Assembly: GCA_024195265.1 (NCBI GenBank)
Contig: JAJLRJ010000011.1
Coordinates: 24,664,527 to 24,728,526 of the forward strand
DNA from: Dendrophyllia cribrosa
Lineage: Eukaryota > Cnidaria > Anthozoa > Scleractinia > Dendrophylliidae
Direction of reading: 5' to 3'
Length of the DNA stretch: 64,000 bases
Both the position numbers and the translations under genes were made by a program. Shown one piece after another: positions 36,675 through 49,800 of this stretch; position 1 is the first letter of the stretch; the number at the start of each line of letters is the position of its first letter. The notes beneath the pieces were generated by a model that had not been told where the DNA came from, made no database searches, and saw only the letters and a list, made by a program, of their open reading frames with translations.

Positions 36675-37008
36675 CTTGAAGGGATAGATGAGAGGGCCCA
36701 AGACTCCTCATTGAGACTTATATAACGTAATGTCGACACTTAGAATTTTATTTTCAATAAATTTTCAAGTGTAAAAAAGAAAATCTAAAATCCCCACTCA
36801 GGATTGAACCTGTGACCTCAGCTAAGCTTAGGCTTACATAGCCTACCATACCACTGTACCACCTAGCTTCTCGGGTTGCTTAGTCCTAAATTTAACTATA
36901 TAAACTGCTACCCCTTACTGTAACTGAAAGCTAACCAGTTACTCCGTTATATAAGTCTCAATAAGGTGTCCCATTTTCCTGTTGGGCCCTCTCATCTATC
37001 CCTTCAAG
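36675..37008. repeat. Inverted-repeat element containing a tRNA-like sequence
   Basis: Ends CTTGAAGGGATAGATGAGAG and its inverse. The stretch lies exactly where the second foldback/pogo cluster (42.66-43.52 kb) has no insert, so it is a later insertion. Inner blocks include TTGAGACTTATATAACG in both orientations. Confidence 0.55.
36791..36866 (-). repeat. tRNA-like sequence (probably SINE-derived, not a functional tRNA)
   Basis: The minus strand reads GCTAGGTGGTACAGTGGT (A-box-like) and AGGTTCAATCCTGAG (B-box-like) ending in GGGGA. A clean cloverleaf is not evident. It sits inside the 36675-37008 inverted-repeat element. Confidence 0.4.
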
Positions 37009-37026
37009 CGTTATCCTGTAGAAGTA

Positions 37027-37355
37027 CACTGGAATCCCGATTTTTCGAAACTCCCGGTTATTCGAACCAAAACTCGTTTCCCGTGGATTTGATTTCAGTC
37101 AATACCACCTTCGGTTTTTCGAACCAATTTCCGTTTGAAAAATCAGGATTCTGCTGTAAAATCAATAGCTTTTGCAATTTAGCCGTAAAGAAAACGCGCA
37201 AAGTTTTCGAAGACGGCCAGAAATTTAGGATCGAAATTAGCCAATCACATAATGATACAGTTTCCCGTGAGGTCCGCATGCCCAATTCTTTGTTTAAGAA
37301 TCGGTCTCTGATTGGCTGAAAGTCCTCGGGTGGCCCCGGTTGAGGTAGTTCACTG
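37027..37355 (-). mobile_element. pogo/Tigger-like MITE, copy 2 (inverted)
   Basis: Near-identical inverse of 42660-42988, flanked by TA at 37025-37026. Confidence 0.6.
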
Positions 37356-37359
37356 TAAA

Positions 37360-38575
37360 TATAAAATATTTCTATTCAAAATAAAGTCTTGATCACTTGT
37401 TTTTTTTTATTTTTCCAAAAAAAAATTTTAAAAAATGGGTCGATCGGGCGATGGGAAACGAAACATTTTATAGAAACGAATAAAATAGTGAGTTTTCAAT
37501 TCAAGAGAAAAATACAGAGTGACGTGTCATTCACAAATAATAAAATTATCTAGAGTGAATTCCTGTTCTTCGCAATTAAACAAAATGTTAACTTTTGTAG
37601 ACAGTGAAGAAGCCATTCACACTACGGCAGCCGTACAAGTAGCGAGCCAGCTACCGGCAAAAACCGATCAAATTTTTATGCTAAGAAATGTCTAATTCAA
37701 ACAAAAGAAGATGACGAAAACAAGCATACTAGTACTGAGCCAAAGTAATTTCTGTTCTGAAACGGTCGCTCAGTTGTTTTCAAACTAAACTTATTTCAAA
37801 ATCGAAATTTGTATTTCAACCCCTTTCTTGTTTGAAGGAAATCCGGTATACAAAGTATAAAATGTTCAAAAGCAATAATAATAGTAGTCAGGTATTCTAA
37901 GAGGACAATTATATGAAGTGCGAATACTTTGATCATTATTGTTCGATGGTGTAAACTGCTTTAAAACGCTTTGGATAAAGCGGTTGAGGGATGTTGACGA
38001 AAAAAGAGCATGTCCTATTTTCTTTGAATGTTTGATTAAAAAACTTCATAGGCGCCGCATACATCACATGTACAAGCGAACAGTTTCGTTTCGAGACATA
38101 AGCCAGTTATACATCTTCTCAAGGTTTTCTTTGGGTTGTTCATTCCTGTTTATCTCATGCCCAGATCTCACTCGTGCTTGTACTGAAATGTCAAAAAGGT
38201 AGTCATTAATTAAAAAAATATATAGGTAGTAATTATCTGGGTTCTTATTGCTCCCTGGAGCGAGAGGAGGCAGAGGGAGCCCATGCTCACAACGGTTCTC
38301 AAGGACACCAATATAAAGATTTGTATGGGATTTTATCTTGAATTCGATAAAATATACATAAACAACCATAAAAGTAGTGTTCACACCTCATTTAATGATG
38401 TCTATCTGTTGTTTCATGGCGGCCCTTTGACTTCTAAACGATATTTTAGTGAGTTTTGTTTTTTCTGGTTAAATCTTTTAGATAAAGTCAAAACTGAAAA
38501 AAGAAAAAGAAAAATGCCGTTTAGAAGCCATAAAGCCGCCAAGGAACAACAGATAGACATCATTTAATTATAATT
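37360..38575. repeat. Left arm of a 1.6-kb inverted duplication (with 41440-42655)
   Basis: 36966-38575 matches 41440-43049 in inverse with coordinate sum 80014-80015 and almost no differences. It holds a 170-bp hairpin MITE (38393-38566, ATGATGTCTATCTGTTGTT arms). It also holds a minus-strand exon-like block (about 38188-38064) after a TTTTTGACATTTCAG acceptor, encoding V-Q-A-R-V-R-S-G-H-E...W-L-M-S-R-N-E-T-V-R-L-Y-M-stop. The last part is vaguely death-domain-like, which I do not claim. Confidence 0.7.
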
Positions 38576-41088
38576 ATATGTTTACATCAGCATGCCCCTT
38601 CTCAACTTTCTCGCGTTCCAATCCTAAAAGTACTAGACAGAAATGGGCAAATAACTTGTTCTTAGCAAAACAGAGCAAAAATAAAATATAATCTCACGAA
38701 TATTGCTCACTTATAAAAAGCCGTCATTCCGAGTTGGTTTACCAAGAAACGCTAGTGAATGCACAACACAAATAAATGCTACGTTACCTTCTCCATGCAG
38801 AACACCCGCGGAACTGGTGGATGGCGAAGTTCCAGCAGCCTGTTTACGTTCACCTGTGTTGGATCAAAAATCATACGTTAAATATACTACCATTTACAGT
38901 GATCTGAAGGTGGTAATGGGGGGGGGGGGGGGGGGGAGGGGGGGCAGATGGCGATGCTACGGGTGTTCCCCGAATCTTTGTGACCAGTGTGTTAGAGCAC
39001 TATAACTCTGTAGGGTAAACCATATTTATAAATTGTTTGCATCTTTGGATTGTGATAAGGGAGAACTAGGGTAGTCGAGATATAAGGCGTGTAGGTCGGA
39101 GTACTTATTGCCTCTACCATCTTGCTGCATTCGCTATAGGTAAAACACTTTATTCTTCCAATGCCTTTCTCTACCCATTTCGTGTAACGACGAAATTTGG
39201 GGTAAACTACACAAAGCGCTAACGCATAATTTGAGATGGCCTAGTAAAAAATATGTTCTATGCAGTCTGTCTACAAACAAAAATTTAAATTTTGTTGATT
39301 TTGACAACTAAAAAGTAAAATCGTACGTTAACGAAAAAACGTTGAACTGGTTTGTAGGCCGAAATCTACACTATCAAATTGACAGACTGAAAGTGAAGTT
39401 AAGAAATATGTCTCGGGCTCGGACATGTCTCCGGGAGATTTAAGGAAAAGCACGCCAGAACATATACAGTTGTATCAGTTTAAATAGAGTTTTTATCTTT
39501 TCTAAGTATCTCTTTAGATCTTGAACGAATAGTCATCGAAAACCAGATTCCACATCCGCACGTGGATCGTGTGGATTACAATACGACAATATAAGGTTGG
39601 TTAAACCCCAAATGAAAAAAAAAAAAAAGTGTGAATTTTTGGACGCAAAAACAGGGTTTAGATTTGCTGGAAGTAAAGGCTTTAGAAAGCCTCACTTTGG
39701 GTGGACTACAGAAGGGGCACAATCACGAAAAAGCGACAAAAAATCAAGAGTTTGTATGGGAGATATGCAACTACAACTTAAGGGGCAAATTATATGGAAG
39801 AAATAAATAACACGCGCACTGAATGTCCAGTACTAACCTCTATTTCCATAGTGCAGCAAGCCTTGGAAAGGAATGGGACTACTAAGAATATGAGCAGTTA
39901 GGGAAGCTGCCATTAAACTCGAGAACGATCTCCAAGAATCTGTCTTAGATTTTCTACCATCTGCGTAGTCCGAGACGCCTTTAACAATAATCCAGTTAAT
40001 TTGCAGGTCATGAGCTGCTGCAAACAGACCTAAAAACGAAGTGAGAGTGTTTTGTTTGCCACATACATGTAGTATAGACGTGCTATATTGCTTGAAAACG
40101 TGGTAACGGGTAAATGTGGTTATTGTGGCCATCCGTGTGTAGAGCCTTGTAAAGTAAGGTTCAAAGGAGAACGAGAGTCAATAAGAGATGATAGCTAAGA
40201 CTTTCGTTAAACTCGATTTTAGCGCAAAATATTAAGGAATGTAAGCGAGTTAATTGGCAGTTACATGTATAGGGGAGGTAGGGAGTTTAAATGTTGTCGA
40301 CTGTATCGTGAGACTGAGCTGCAAGCCCGATTAACGCGTGCGAGAGTCAATGTGAGCGTATAACAGATGTTTTTCAAACGAGACTAACAGTAATTAAACG
40401 TTTGTCACACTCTTACCTTCACCTTCCATTTCTACAGCAATGGCTTCTGGGAATCGTTTAATGAGGGCCTTACGCCGTTCATTGTTATCAATCACCTCTG
40501 GGCCGCTCAGAAACGTGCCGCGATGTATCTTCACTTTTAGGTCTTTTGGATCTTTCAAAGGTGCCTTCCAACCCTCACCAACATTTAGTATCATCTTCGA
40601 AAGATTGCTATTCAATGGAACTGTAACGCCACGTTCTTCAATGCCATTCTCTGTGTCTTTGGAAGGGGCATATGTTATTAACTTCGCTGAAAGTACCACG
40701 TCTCCAAGTTTGACTTTGTTGAAGTTTAGGCCACCACAGAAACCCACGTAAAACACAGCTTTGGGCATTAAGACTTTGACAGCGTTCATTACAACAACTG
40801 TAGAACCTCCTGGACCTCCTGACCCCATATAGCTCTTCATGACAGCGATTCTCAGCTTTGGTTCATTTTCACCCATATCCCCGAGATACACGGCACCAAG
40901 GTCGTCATGATAAGTCTTACGAAAACCCCGATTTAGATACGAAATACAGCCTAAAAATTCACAGTCTTTCACCGTCAGTAACAAAATGTCGATTGGGAGT
41001 TGACCATCATCCCAAGGCACTGGATTTCCAGGAAGATCCTCATTCTCAAGCAGAGTAGCAGTGTGCTCTGGTGGGTCACTGGCAGTTT
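38574..41088 (-). CDS. Nucleoside phosphorylase-superfamily protein (PNP/UDP/MTAN fold), left copy, core intact, 3' end altered
   Basis: Minus-strand exons are 41088-40417, 40029-39838, 38853-38788 and 38623-38574, all joined in phase 1. The 672-bp core exon includes I-D-I-L-L-L-T-V near the N-terminus, the glycine-rich G-S-G-G-P-G-G-S-T and V-G-F-C-G-G-L segments (nucleoside and phosphate-site loops in this family), and ends V-E-M-E-G-E-G. The next exon gives W-I-I-V-K-G-V-S-D-Y-A-D-G. The M-E and S-D motifs are hallmarks of the MTA/SAH nucleosidase and purine nucleoside phosphorylase superfamily, which cleaves or phosphorolyses the N-glycosidic bond. The last exon diverges from the right copy at about 38580, where repeat sequence begins, and stops after two new codons. 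No first exon is present: the similarity ends at 41374 in repeats. Confidence 0.75.
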
Positions 41089-41439
41089 CTGGTGAAAGCA
41101 ACAAACATTTCAAAAATGAAAAATTGATGAATGAACTTTGTAAATGAATATAAAAATAATGAACTGATCAATGCATATTGCAATACATACAGTGAACTAA
41201 CTTTCTGTTACGAGGTTGGAATAAAAGGCCGTCTCATGGAAATGCTTAACTGATCTGCAGATCCCGAATAGTAATATCAACTTCGTTCCCTGGGTCTCTC
41301 TTCCTCCCGACCCCTCCACAGGGAGGCCAGGCTCACAACAGGAATCCTCGACGACAAAAATATAAGGAATTTATGGGAATTTATTGCGAGTTTGATAAAA
41401 TATAAAAATTGTAAAAAACCCCAGCCATTTAAGTGTTCA

Positions 41440-42655
41440 TATCTCATTAAATGATGTCTATCTGTTGTTCCTTGGCGGCTTTATGGCTTCTAAACGGCAT
41501 TTTTCTTTTTCTTTTTTCAGGTTTGACTTTATCTAAAAGATTTAACCAGAAAAAACAAAACTCACTAAAATATCGTTTAGAAGTCAAAGGGCCGCCATGA
41601 AACAACAGATAGACATCATTAAATGAGGTGTGAACACTACTTTTATGGTTGTTTATGTATATTTTATCGAATTCAAGATAAAATCCCATACAAATCGTTA
41701 TATTGGTGTCCTTGAGAACCGTTGTGAGCATGGGCTCCCTCTGCCTCCTCTCGCTCCAGGGAGCAATAAGAACCCAGATAATTACTACCTATATATTTTT
41801 TTAATTAATGACTACCTTTTTGACATTTCAGTACAAGCACGAGTGAGATCTGGGCATGAGATAAACAGGAATGAACAACCCAAAGAAAACCTTGAGAAGA
41901 TGTATAACTGGCTTATGTCTCGAAACGAAACTGTTCGCTTGTACATGTGATGTATGCGGCGCCTATGAAGTTTTTTAATCAAACATTCAAAGAAAATAGG
42001 ACATGCTCTTTTTTCGTCAACATCCCTCAACCGCTTTATCCAAAGCGTTTTAAAGCAGTTTACACCATCGAACAATAATGATCAAAGTATTCGCACTTCA
42101 TATAATTGTCTTCTTAGAATACCTGACTACTATTATTATTGCTTTTGAACATTTTATACTTTGTATACCGGATTTCTTTCAAACAAGAAAGGGGTTGAAA
42201 TACAAATTTCGATTTTGAAATAAGTTTAGTTTGAAAACAACTGAGCGACCGTTTCAGAACAGAAATTACTTTGGCTCAGTACTAGTATGCTTGTTTTCGT
42301 CATCTTCTTTTGTTTGAATTAGACATTTCTTAGCATAAAAATTTGATCGGTTTTTGCCGGTAGCTGGCTCGCTACTTGTGCGGCTGCCGTAGTGTGAATG
42401 GCTTCTTCACTGTCTACAAAAGTTAACATTTTGTTTAATTGCGAAGAACAGGAATTCACTCTAGATAATTTTATTATTTGTGAATGACACGTCACTCTGT
42501 ATTTTTCTCTTGAATTGAAAACTCACTATTTTATTCGTTTCTATAAAATGTTTCGTTTCCCATCGCCCGATCGACCCATTTTTTAAATTTTTTTTTTGGA
42601 AAAGTAAAAAAAAAACAAGTGATCAAGACTTTATTTTGAATAGAAATATTTTATA
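41440..42655. repeat. Right arm of the 1.6-kb inverted duplication
   Basis: Inverse of 37360-38575. The hairpin MITE copy is at 41448-41621. The exon-like block reads on the plus strand (about 41834-41950), upstream of the right phosphorylase copy. Its phase 1 would fit the short ATG exon at 33975, but it ends in a stop. Confidence 0.7.
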
Positions 42656-42659
42656 TTTA

Positions 42660-43516
42660 CAGTGAACTACCTCAACCGGGGCCACCCGAGGACTTTCAGC
42701 CAATCAGAGACCGATTCTTAAACAAAGAATTGGGCATGCGGACCTCACGGGAAACTGTATCATTATGTGATTGGCTAATTTCGATCCTAAATTTCTGGCC
42801 GTCTTCGAAAACTTTGCGCGTTTTCTTTACGGCTAAATTGCAAAAGCTATTGATTTTACAGCAGAATCCTGATTTTTCAAACGGAAATTGGTTCGAAAAA
42901 CCGAAGGTGGTATTGACTGAAATCAAATCCACGGGAAACGAGTTTTGGTTCGAATAACCGGGAGTTTCGAAAAATCGGGATTCCAGTGTACTTCTACAAC
43001 AAGAAATTATTCCCGTTATCGGAAGCGCTTGCGTATCGGAAAAAATCATCCTGGTAAGCGGCTGGGATGTTTTTATGTCAACAAGACAAGTGTTCAGTTA
43101 CAGTATGTTATTACGGCAGTAACGTTATTACATGTCGTTAATGTACGAAATTCGTAAACTTCTCGTTCGAAATAAAAAGCGTTTTATTTCCATTTCCGTA
43201 GAAATAGTTTTATAGCAATCGAAGAGAAAAAATACCAGGGTCAATCGCAGGAAAGCCGCTCAATGTTGCGTGAGGATTTCATTTCCCGAATTAATTTCTC
43301 TGAAGTTTACGAATTTCGTACATTAACGACATGTAATAACGTTACTGCCGTAATAACATACAAACATACAGTAACTGAACACTTGTCTTGTTGACATAAA
43401 AACATCCCAGCCGCTTACCAGGATAATTTTTTCCGATACGCAAGCGCTTCCGATAACGGGAATAATTTCTTGTTGTAGAAGTACACTGGAATCCCGATTT
43501 TTCGAAACTCCCGGTT
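42660..43516. repeat. pogo-like MITE copy 3, foldback MITE copy 2 and a truncated fourth pogo-like end
   Basis: 42660-42988 is a full pogo-like copy and 42997-43474 the foldback MITE. 43481-43516 is the start of an inverted pogo-like copy that breaks off at CGGTTAT/AAATTCC. That break is exactly where the inverted phosphorylase copies begin to match (43517 with 41374). Confidence 0.6.
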
Positions 43517-43802
43517 ATAAATTCCTTATATTTTTGTCGTCGAGGATTCCTGTTGTGAGCCTGGCCTCCCTGTGGAGGGGTCGGGAGGAAGAGAGACCCA
43601 GGGAACGAAGTTGATATTACTATTCGGGATCTGCAGATCAGTTAAGCATTTCCATGAGACGGCCTTTTATTCCAACCTCGTAACAGAAAGTTAGTTCACT
43701 GTATGTATTGCAATATGCATTGATCAGTTCATTATTTTTATATTCATTTACAAAGTTCATTCATCAATTTTTCATTTTTGAAATGTTTGTTGCTTTCACC
43801 AG

Positions 43803-46800
43803 AAACTGCCAGTGACCCACCAGAGCACACTGCTACTCTGCTTGAGAATGAGGATCTTCCTGGAAATCCAGTGCCTTGGGATGATGGTCAACTCCCAATC
43901 GACATTTTGTTACTGACGGTGAAAGACTGTGAATTTTTAGGCTGTATTTCGTATCTAAATCGGGGTTTTCGTAAGACTTATCATGACGACCTTGGTGCCG
44001 TGTATCTCGGGGATATGGGTGAAAATGAACCAAAGCTGAGAATCGCTGTCATGAAGAGCTATATGGGGTCAGGAGGTCCAGGAGGTTCTACAGTTGTTGT
44101 AATGAACGCTGTCAAAGTCTTAATGCCCAAAGCTGTGTTTTACGTGGGTTTCTGTGGTGGCCTAAACTTCAACAAAGTCAAACTTGGAGACGTGGTACTT
44201 TCAGCGAAGTTAATAACATATGCCCCTTCCAAAGACACAGAGAATAGACCACTTTCATAATGGCGGCCGATTTATTTATTCTTTTATATGTATGTAAATT
44301 AGCCTCACTGGCCTCTTTTTAGAGTAAAAATTCTTTTGAATTTTGCACATGTTACCGAGGCCAGTGAGGCTAATTAACATACATATAAAAGAATAAATAA
44401 ATCGGCCGCCATTATGAAAGTGGTCTATGGCATTGAAGAACGTGGCGTTACAGTTCCATTGAATAGCAATCTTTCGAAGATGATACTAAATGTTGGTGAG
44501 GGTTGGAAGGCACCTTTGAAAGATCCAAAAGACCTAAAAGTGAAGATACATCGCGGCACGTTTCTGAGCGGCCCAGAGGTGATTGATAACAATGAACGGC
44601 GTAAGGCCCTCATTAAACGATTCCCAGAAGCCATTGCTGTAGAAATGGAAGGTGAAGGTAAGAGTGTGACAAACGTTTAATTACTGTTAGTCTCGTTTGA
44701 AAAACATCTGTTATACGCTCACATTGACTCTCGCACGCGTTAATCGGGCTTGCAGCTCAGTCTCACGATACAGTCGACAACATTTAAACTCCCTACCTCC
44801 CCTATACATGTAACTGCCAATTAACTCACTTACATTCCTTAATATTTTGCGCTAAAATCGAGTTTAACGAAAGTCTTAGCTATCATCTCTTATTGACTCT
44901 CGTTCTCCTTTGAACCTTACTTTACAAGGCTCTACACACGGATGGCCACAATAACCACATTTACCCGTTACCACGTTTTCAAGCAATATAGCACGCACAG
45001 GAAAAGTTGAAAATTTACATGCACATGTAAAAATAAATTTACAACATGTAAATATGGATTTACATACTTTGTAAACTGCGATTTACATGTTAGGATTTTG
45101 TAAATAAAATTGAAATGAAATTTACAGGTTTGAGCACACATGTAAATCTACTGTAAATAGTTATTTACATGGTTCTTGTTATAGTGAGAAAAAAGGGACA
45201 CATGTAAATAACATGGAAATTATTTCACACACATTTACAGTATCTATACCCTGTAAATAACATGTAAATCGAAAAACGGAGCTTGCAAGGAACCCTGTAA
45301 ATAACATGTAAATCGAGAAAGGGAGCCTATAAAGAACCCTGTAAATAACATGTAAATGAATTTCCCTGCACTGAGCGTTAGCCCCAGTAAGGAAATAAGG
45401 GACCACACGAGGAAAAGAAAAAATCTTTGACCTCGGTGGGATTCGAACCCACGACCTCCGGATCAGATCTTCCGTCGATCGGTCTGCCGCTTGAACCACG
45501 AGGCCGTACGGGAACAGATCGTGGGTAGATCGTGGGTGGCAATTCGTGGCAATGAGAATGTGAAGGGTACAAATAAATGTTGAGCCACGTAGCATAACAT
45601 TTACCGTTCTGTAGCGTTTTCCAATTAAAGGCTTGAAATATCAATTTGAATTCCAGTGGTGGTTGTCCCCTTCCCCTTTTTGCTTTAAAAAGTAATGTCT
45701 TAAAAGCCCATGTTCACCCAATCGCGCGCTTGTGTTTTTGTTTTGAAACGGTTCAATTGTTCAATGTAGCGTTATGATTGGCTGGCACGTCGATTTTTCG
45801 ATTTTCCGTCTGTGCGAAAATCAGCCCGGGCGCGCAAAGCAGGTTGGGTGAACATGGGCCTTTATTAGGCCAAAATGTTTTTCAGTCTAAAACATTTCCC
45901 CTCAGGGCTCACTCTCACCCCACCCCCCTGAATTCCGCAGATCGGTTTTCGTTTCCTACAGCTTGTGCTTTCAGAGGATTCCAAAATGCGGTCCAAACGC
46001 GAAAAATTAGTACATACCAGGAGCGGTACATACCCACTGGTCAGCCGAATTAACCATAAAAGTTTACATCCAATTGACCGATCGAGCGACCGAGTAACAG
46101 ACAGTCGGTTTCTCTCAATAACATTCTCTAAAGTTCGAGGGAGGAGCACGAAAAGCTGAAACAGGCGTGCGAGCATCGGCGCTTTGCGCCTCCCCTCGAG
46201 GGCTAGAGAGTCACAGTATCGAACTTCTCGATAGCTAGAACTAAAGGCAGTTTTTCCCCTGCTTCACACTATTACAATTATTCGTTACCCCCAATAACTT
46301 GATATTTTATTAACTCGAACTGTTTTAAGTTTCCTCTGACGGCTCGAGTTAATTCTCCAAAATCTTTCCGGTAATTTAATCCATGCAACTCAGGGCGTAT
46401 GAAAGGGTACAATCTATGTCCCTATACATGACGCATCCACCGCTGAATAATGAAGGCCACTGACCCGAAGGCGGCGAAGGCGGGATATTTTCAACGGTCG
46501 AATGGCGGTCGAGTTTGACGACTGGCTTCTGGCCTTAAAACGGCTTTATTCAGTGGAAATCTCGATACAAAATGCCCTAAAAGAATGAAGACGAACCCAC
46601 GCATCTTTGCAGGTATGTTTTTACCGCTGGGTAGCGTTTCGATTTAATTTGTACTGTCAACCATGCGTGCATTTCTGGCATGAATCTACATGTAACACAA
46701 ATCATTTTTGTCAAATTCAATTGATTTTCGAAATGTTAAATACTCAAATCAGTTTAGTTTCACAAAAATGGTGGGATATATTTCACTTTAAACTGCCACG

Positions 46801-49800
46801 ACTTGATAGAAAATGAATCGAAAAAGATCAGTTTTGAGAAATGTACACTAGGGTATATTTTACAGAGAGTTACAAGAACACAGGTCAATGCATGAACACA
46901 CGTTATTATATAAGCTTACATGTAAGTTTATACCTGCAAAGCTTTACAATACATGAAGGGGCAGAATACCTGGCCCATTTTCAACTACATAAATCAAGAC
47001 TGCTACTGTGGTCCGGCAGTCACCAAATCATAATTTACATAATAAACCCGCAATCTCTTTTTGGAGCTGCTACTGCGGTCTGCAGTTCCGCAGTCAACAT
47101 TATTTACATAACAACTGCAACTGACCTCCACAACGAAACAAAAGCATTGTGTGTATTTCTTGTTCTTTAAGCGTGCCAAGCGAAAAATAATGTAAAATGG
47201 TGAGAGCGAAAAATATAAAACGGCGAGAATACTTTCCTAAATTCACAGTCAACCACTTTGTGACCACAGCAGCAGTTGATTTTAGTACTTGGCTAAACTC
47301 ACAGTCAACTCAGTCTTTAAAACAACAACATTAAGTATAAATTAAGCTTAATATGCAGATTGTATTGTGACTGGTCAATGTAAATAGAGGTTATTCAGCG
47401 AAAAGATGTGTAATACGGCTTTGTATTTTTACAAATCAGGTGAGAAAAAATAAAAACTGCAAGATGAGTAAAAATGCCCGGCCCCATTACTATTTACACA
47501 ACTTTCCGCTGATTAAATTGTTTGTTATACATGTATATGTTATTTTTTATATAGTTTACCTATTATTACTATTATACAACAATCATCTATTCCCAAATAT
47601 AAGTTTTTGAAAAAAATTTAATGTTTTCTCTAGCCTATAGTCGAGACAAGTGCAGTGACATGGCATATTTGACTGGTTTTTGTTGCTTATTTGTGCCCTC
47701 AAATGCTACATGTATGTAATAAATAAAAGTCATTATAGACTTTAGATTTTGGACTCTAGACTGAGTATAAAATACTGACTATAATAATATACAGTTTTAA
47801 GACCAAAAATATTTCTTAGTGCCTACAGCGGTGTGCAGTTGTGTGCTGACAATCTCTGAGTACCTATCTCCATACAATTCATTTTCATAACATTACAGAT
47901 CAAAGAAGGAGGACAGTTAGAAGGACAGTTTTGCAGCGGATTGCTTAATAGATTAAGTCATAACTTAGGATGAAGTGACAGTTTTGGACTCAGTCTGCAT
48001 TTTATACCCAGTCAGCAGACTGCACTTGGTACCTACATGTAATAATTATGTGCTTATGCCAGTCTGCAATCTGCAGTCTGAATTTTGTAACGTCCAAGAT
48101 TGTAACTTGGTTGATCACTTAAAGACAGTATATAACCTTACATAAAAATACCCCGTTGGTCTTGATGAGTGGGATTGATCGACAAAAGTGTACATTGTAC
48201 TATGGAGTATTAAAGTTAAAAATTATCGGTCACCTCTTTCTGCACATTATTCAAAAATAATGTTCATACACTGTAACTGTGAATGGATTGCATCATTCTT
48301 TTTAAACTCCCAATGTGAAATCAAATATTCTAAGCAGTTAAAAGCAACACATGTTGAGTAATAAATAACCAGAATGAGATGTAACTGTAGAGAGAGATGA
48401 GGGTGTTTTTCGTATACGTGCAGGGATGTAGCCAAGAGCCGGTTACCGGCTAATTCCACCAGCTGAAAAAGAACTTATCACCGGCTGAAATTTTACTAGA
48501 AAACAAAGACTTGGGGTGATTTTGAAGGTGCACAAGCCAGAAAAACCAGCTGGGCTTGTTAATGAGCCTGCTCAGTTTTTTCTTAGCTACACCCCTGTAC
48601 ATGTACAGTGGTGTAGGTTTACATTACAGTGTAACTTGAAATTTTTAATATCAGTATAAAGTGCAAGCTAGGTAGTTTTGGGTTCACATAAATTGTCTTT
48701 ACACTGTATTATTATCTGTATTGTTGTTCATAGTATTTTAGAGTGTGAATATGAACCAAGACAAGCAAAATTTATATAAGAGCTGTAAATTGTTCTGTCT
48801 TGAAACTGAAAGGAGGATATTACCATCTGTCCAGCATGCTTTGGTTAAAATTCAGGCGAATGACCTCTGATTAGAGTTTTATGTTGATCACAGGAAAATA
48901 TACAGTAAGATGAAATAAAACTGAATTATTAATGCTTGTATCAGAAAATTCAGAAAATTGCGAGAAAAGCGAAGATTGATTTTGAACTAAAAACAACACA
49001 ACCAGTGTTAGATTCAATAAGTCAAAGCAAGCAAATATACGAATATTTCTTCTAATATAAGCCGGCATTGTTTTGAAATGGCAAGAAGGTTTATTGATTC
49101 CACGAATCTGTGAAGAGATTTCAAGCATCTACCATCCGACGCCGATTGAGGATTTTGGCCCCTCTGGGAATTTAAGCGGCCTTAAAGCAAACTGTAAACA
49201 TGACACGAAATGGAAAATATTCTGTAAAGGTGAATAGAATAAATCAGGCATGTAGATTCAATTTTTAACAGGTGGGAATATAGAACTGACAGATGGGTAA
49301 AAAAGAGAAAAATGTAGTCCTTTTAAAGCTGCACTTGGCTTTTACAGCTGGAAAAATAAAGTTCACAGCCGGGTAATTTACCCAGTTCCCGGCTATTATC
49401 TACATCCCTGTAAATAGGTTAACATTTCTACTGCTATGACCAACTGACCTCCAACCTCAACGACGTCTGTGTAAAATGAGCTGCTTGTGGGTCACCGCCT
49501 TTTGATAATATACATGTAGTTTGCTTGCAGTGCATGCCGGGAAGATGGTAAAATCCTCCTTTTGTACACTGTATTTACAAGTCATTTTTTTTCTTAAACG
49601 CGACCCTGCGGTATAAAAGGGCAAAGCCCCATGCCGAATCTAATGCAAATGAGCAAGAATAGATTTTGCTGATTTGCATGAGTTGGACAGTCCAGCCCCC
49701 TATTATATCGCGGGTTTGGCGATGTTCAGTTCATGTATATTATTCACATCGACCATACCCATCTATTCACTGGTAATATTAAATAGTGACTCTGAGGATA

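Noticed and set aside
37939..38384. Overlapping 87- and 106-residue ORFs repeated at 41630-42075
   Set aside because: Opposite-strand overlaps in a repeated segment; only the short acceptor-flanked block near 38064-38188 / 41834-41950 might be an exon, and its death-domain resemblance is too weak to claim.
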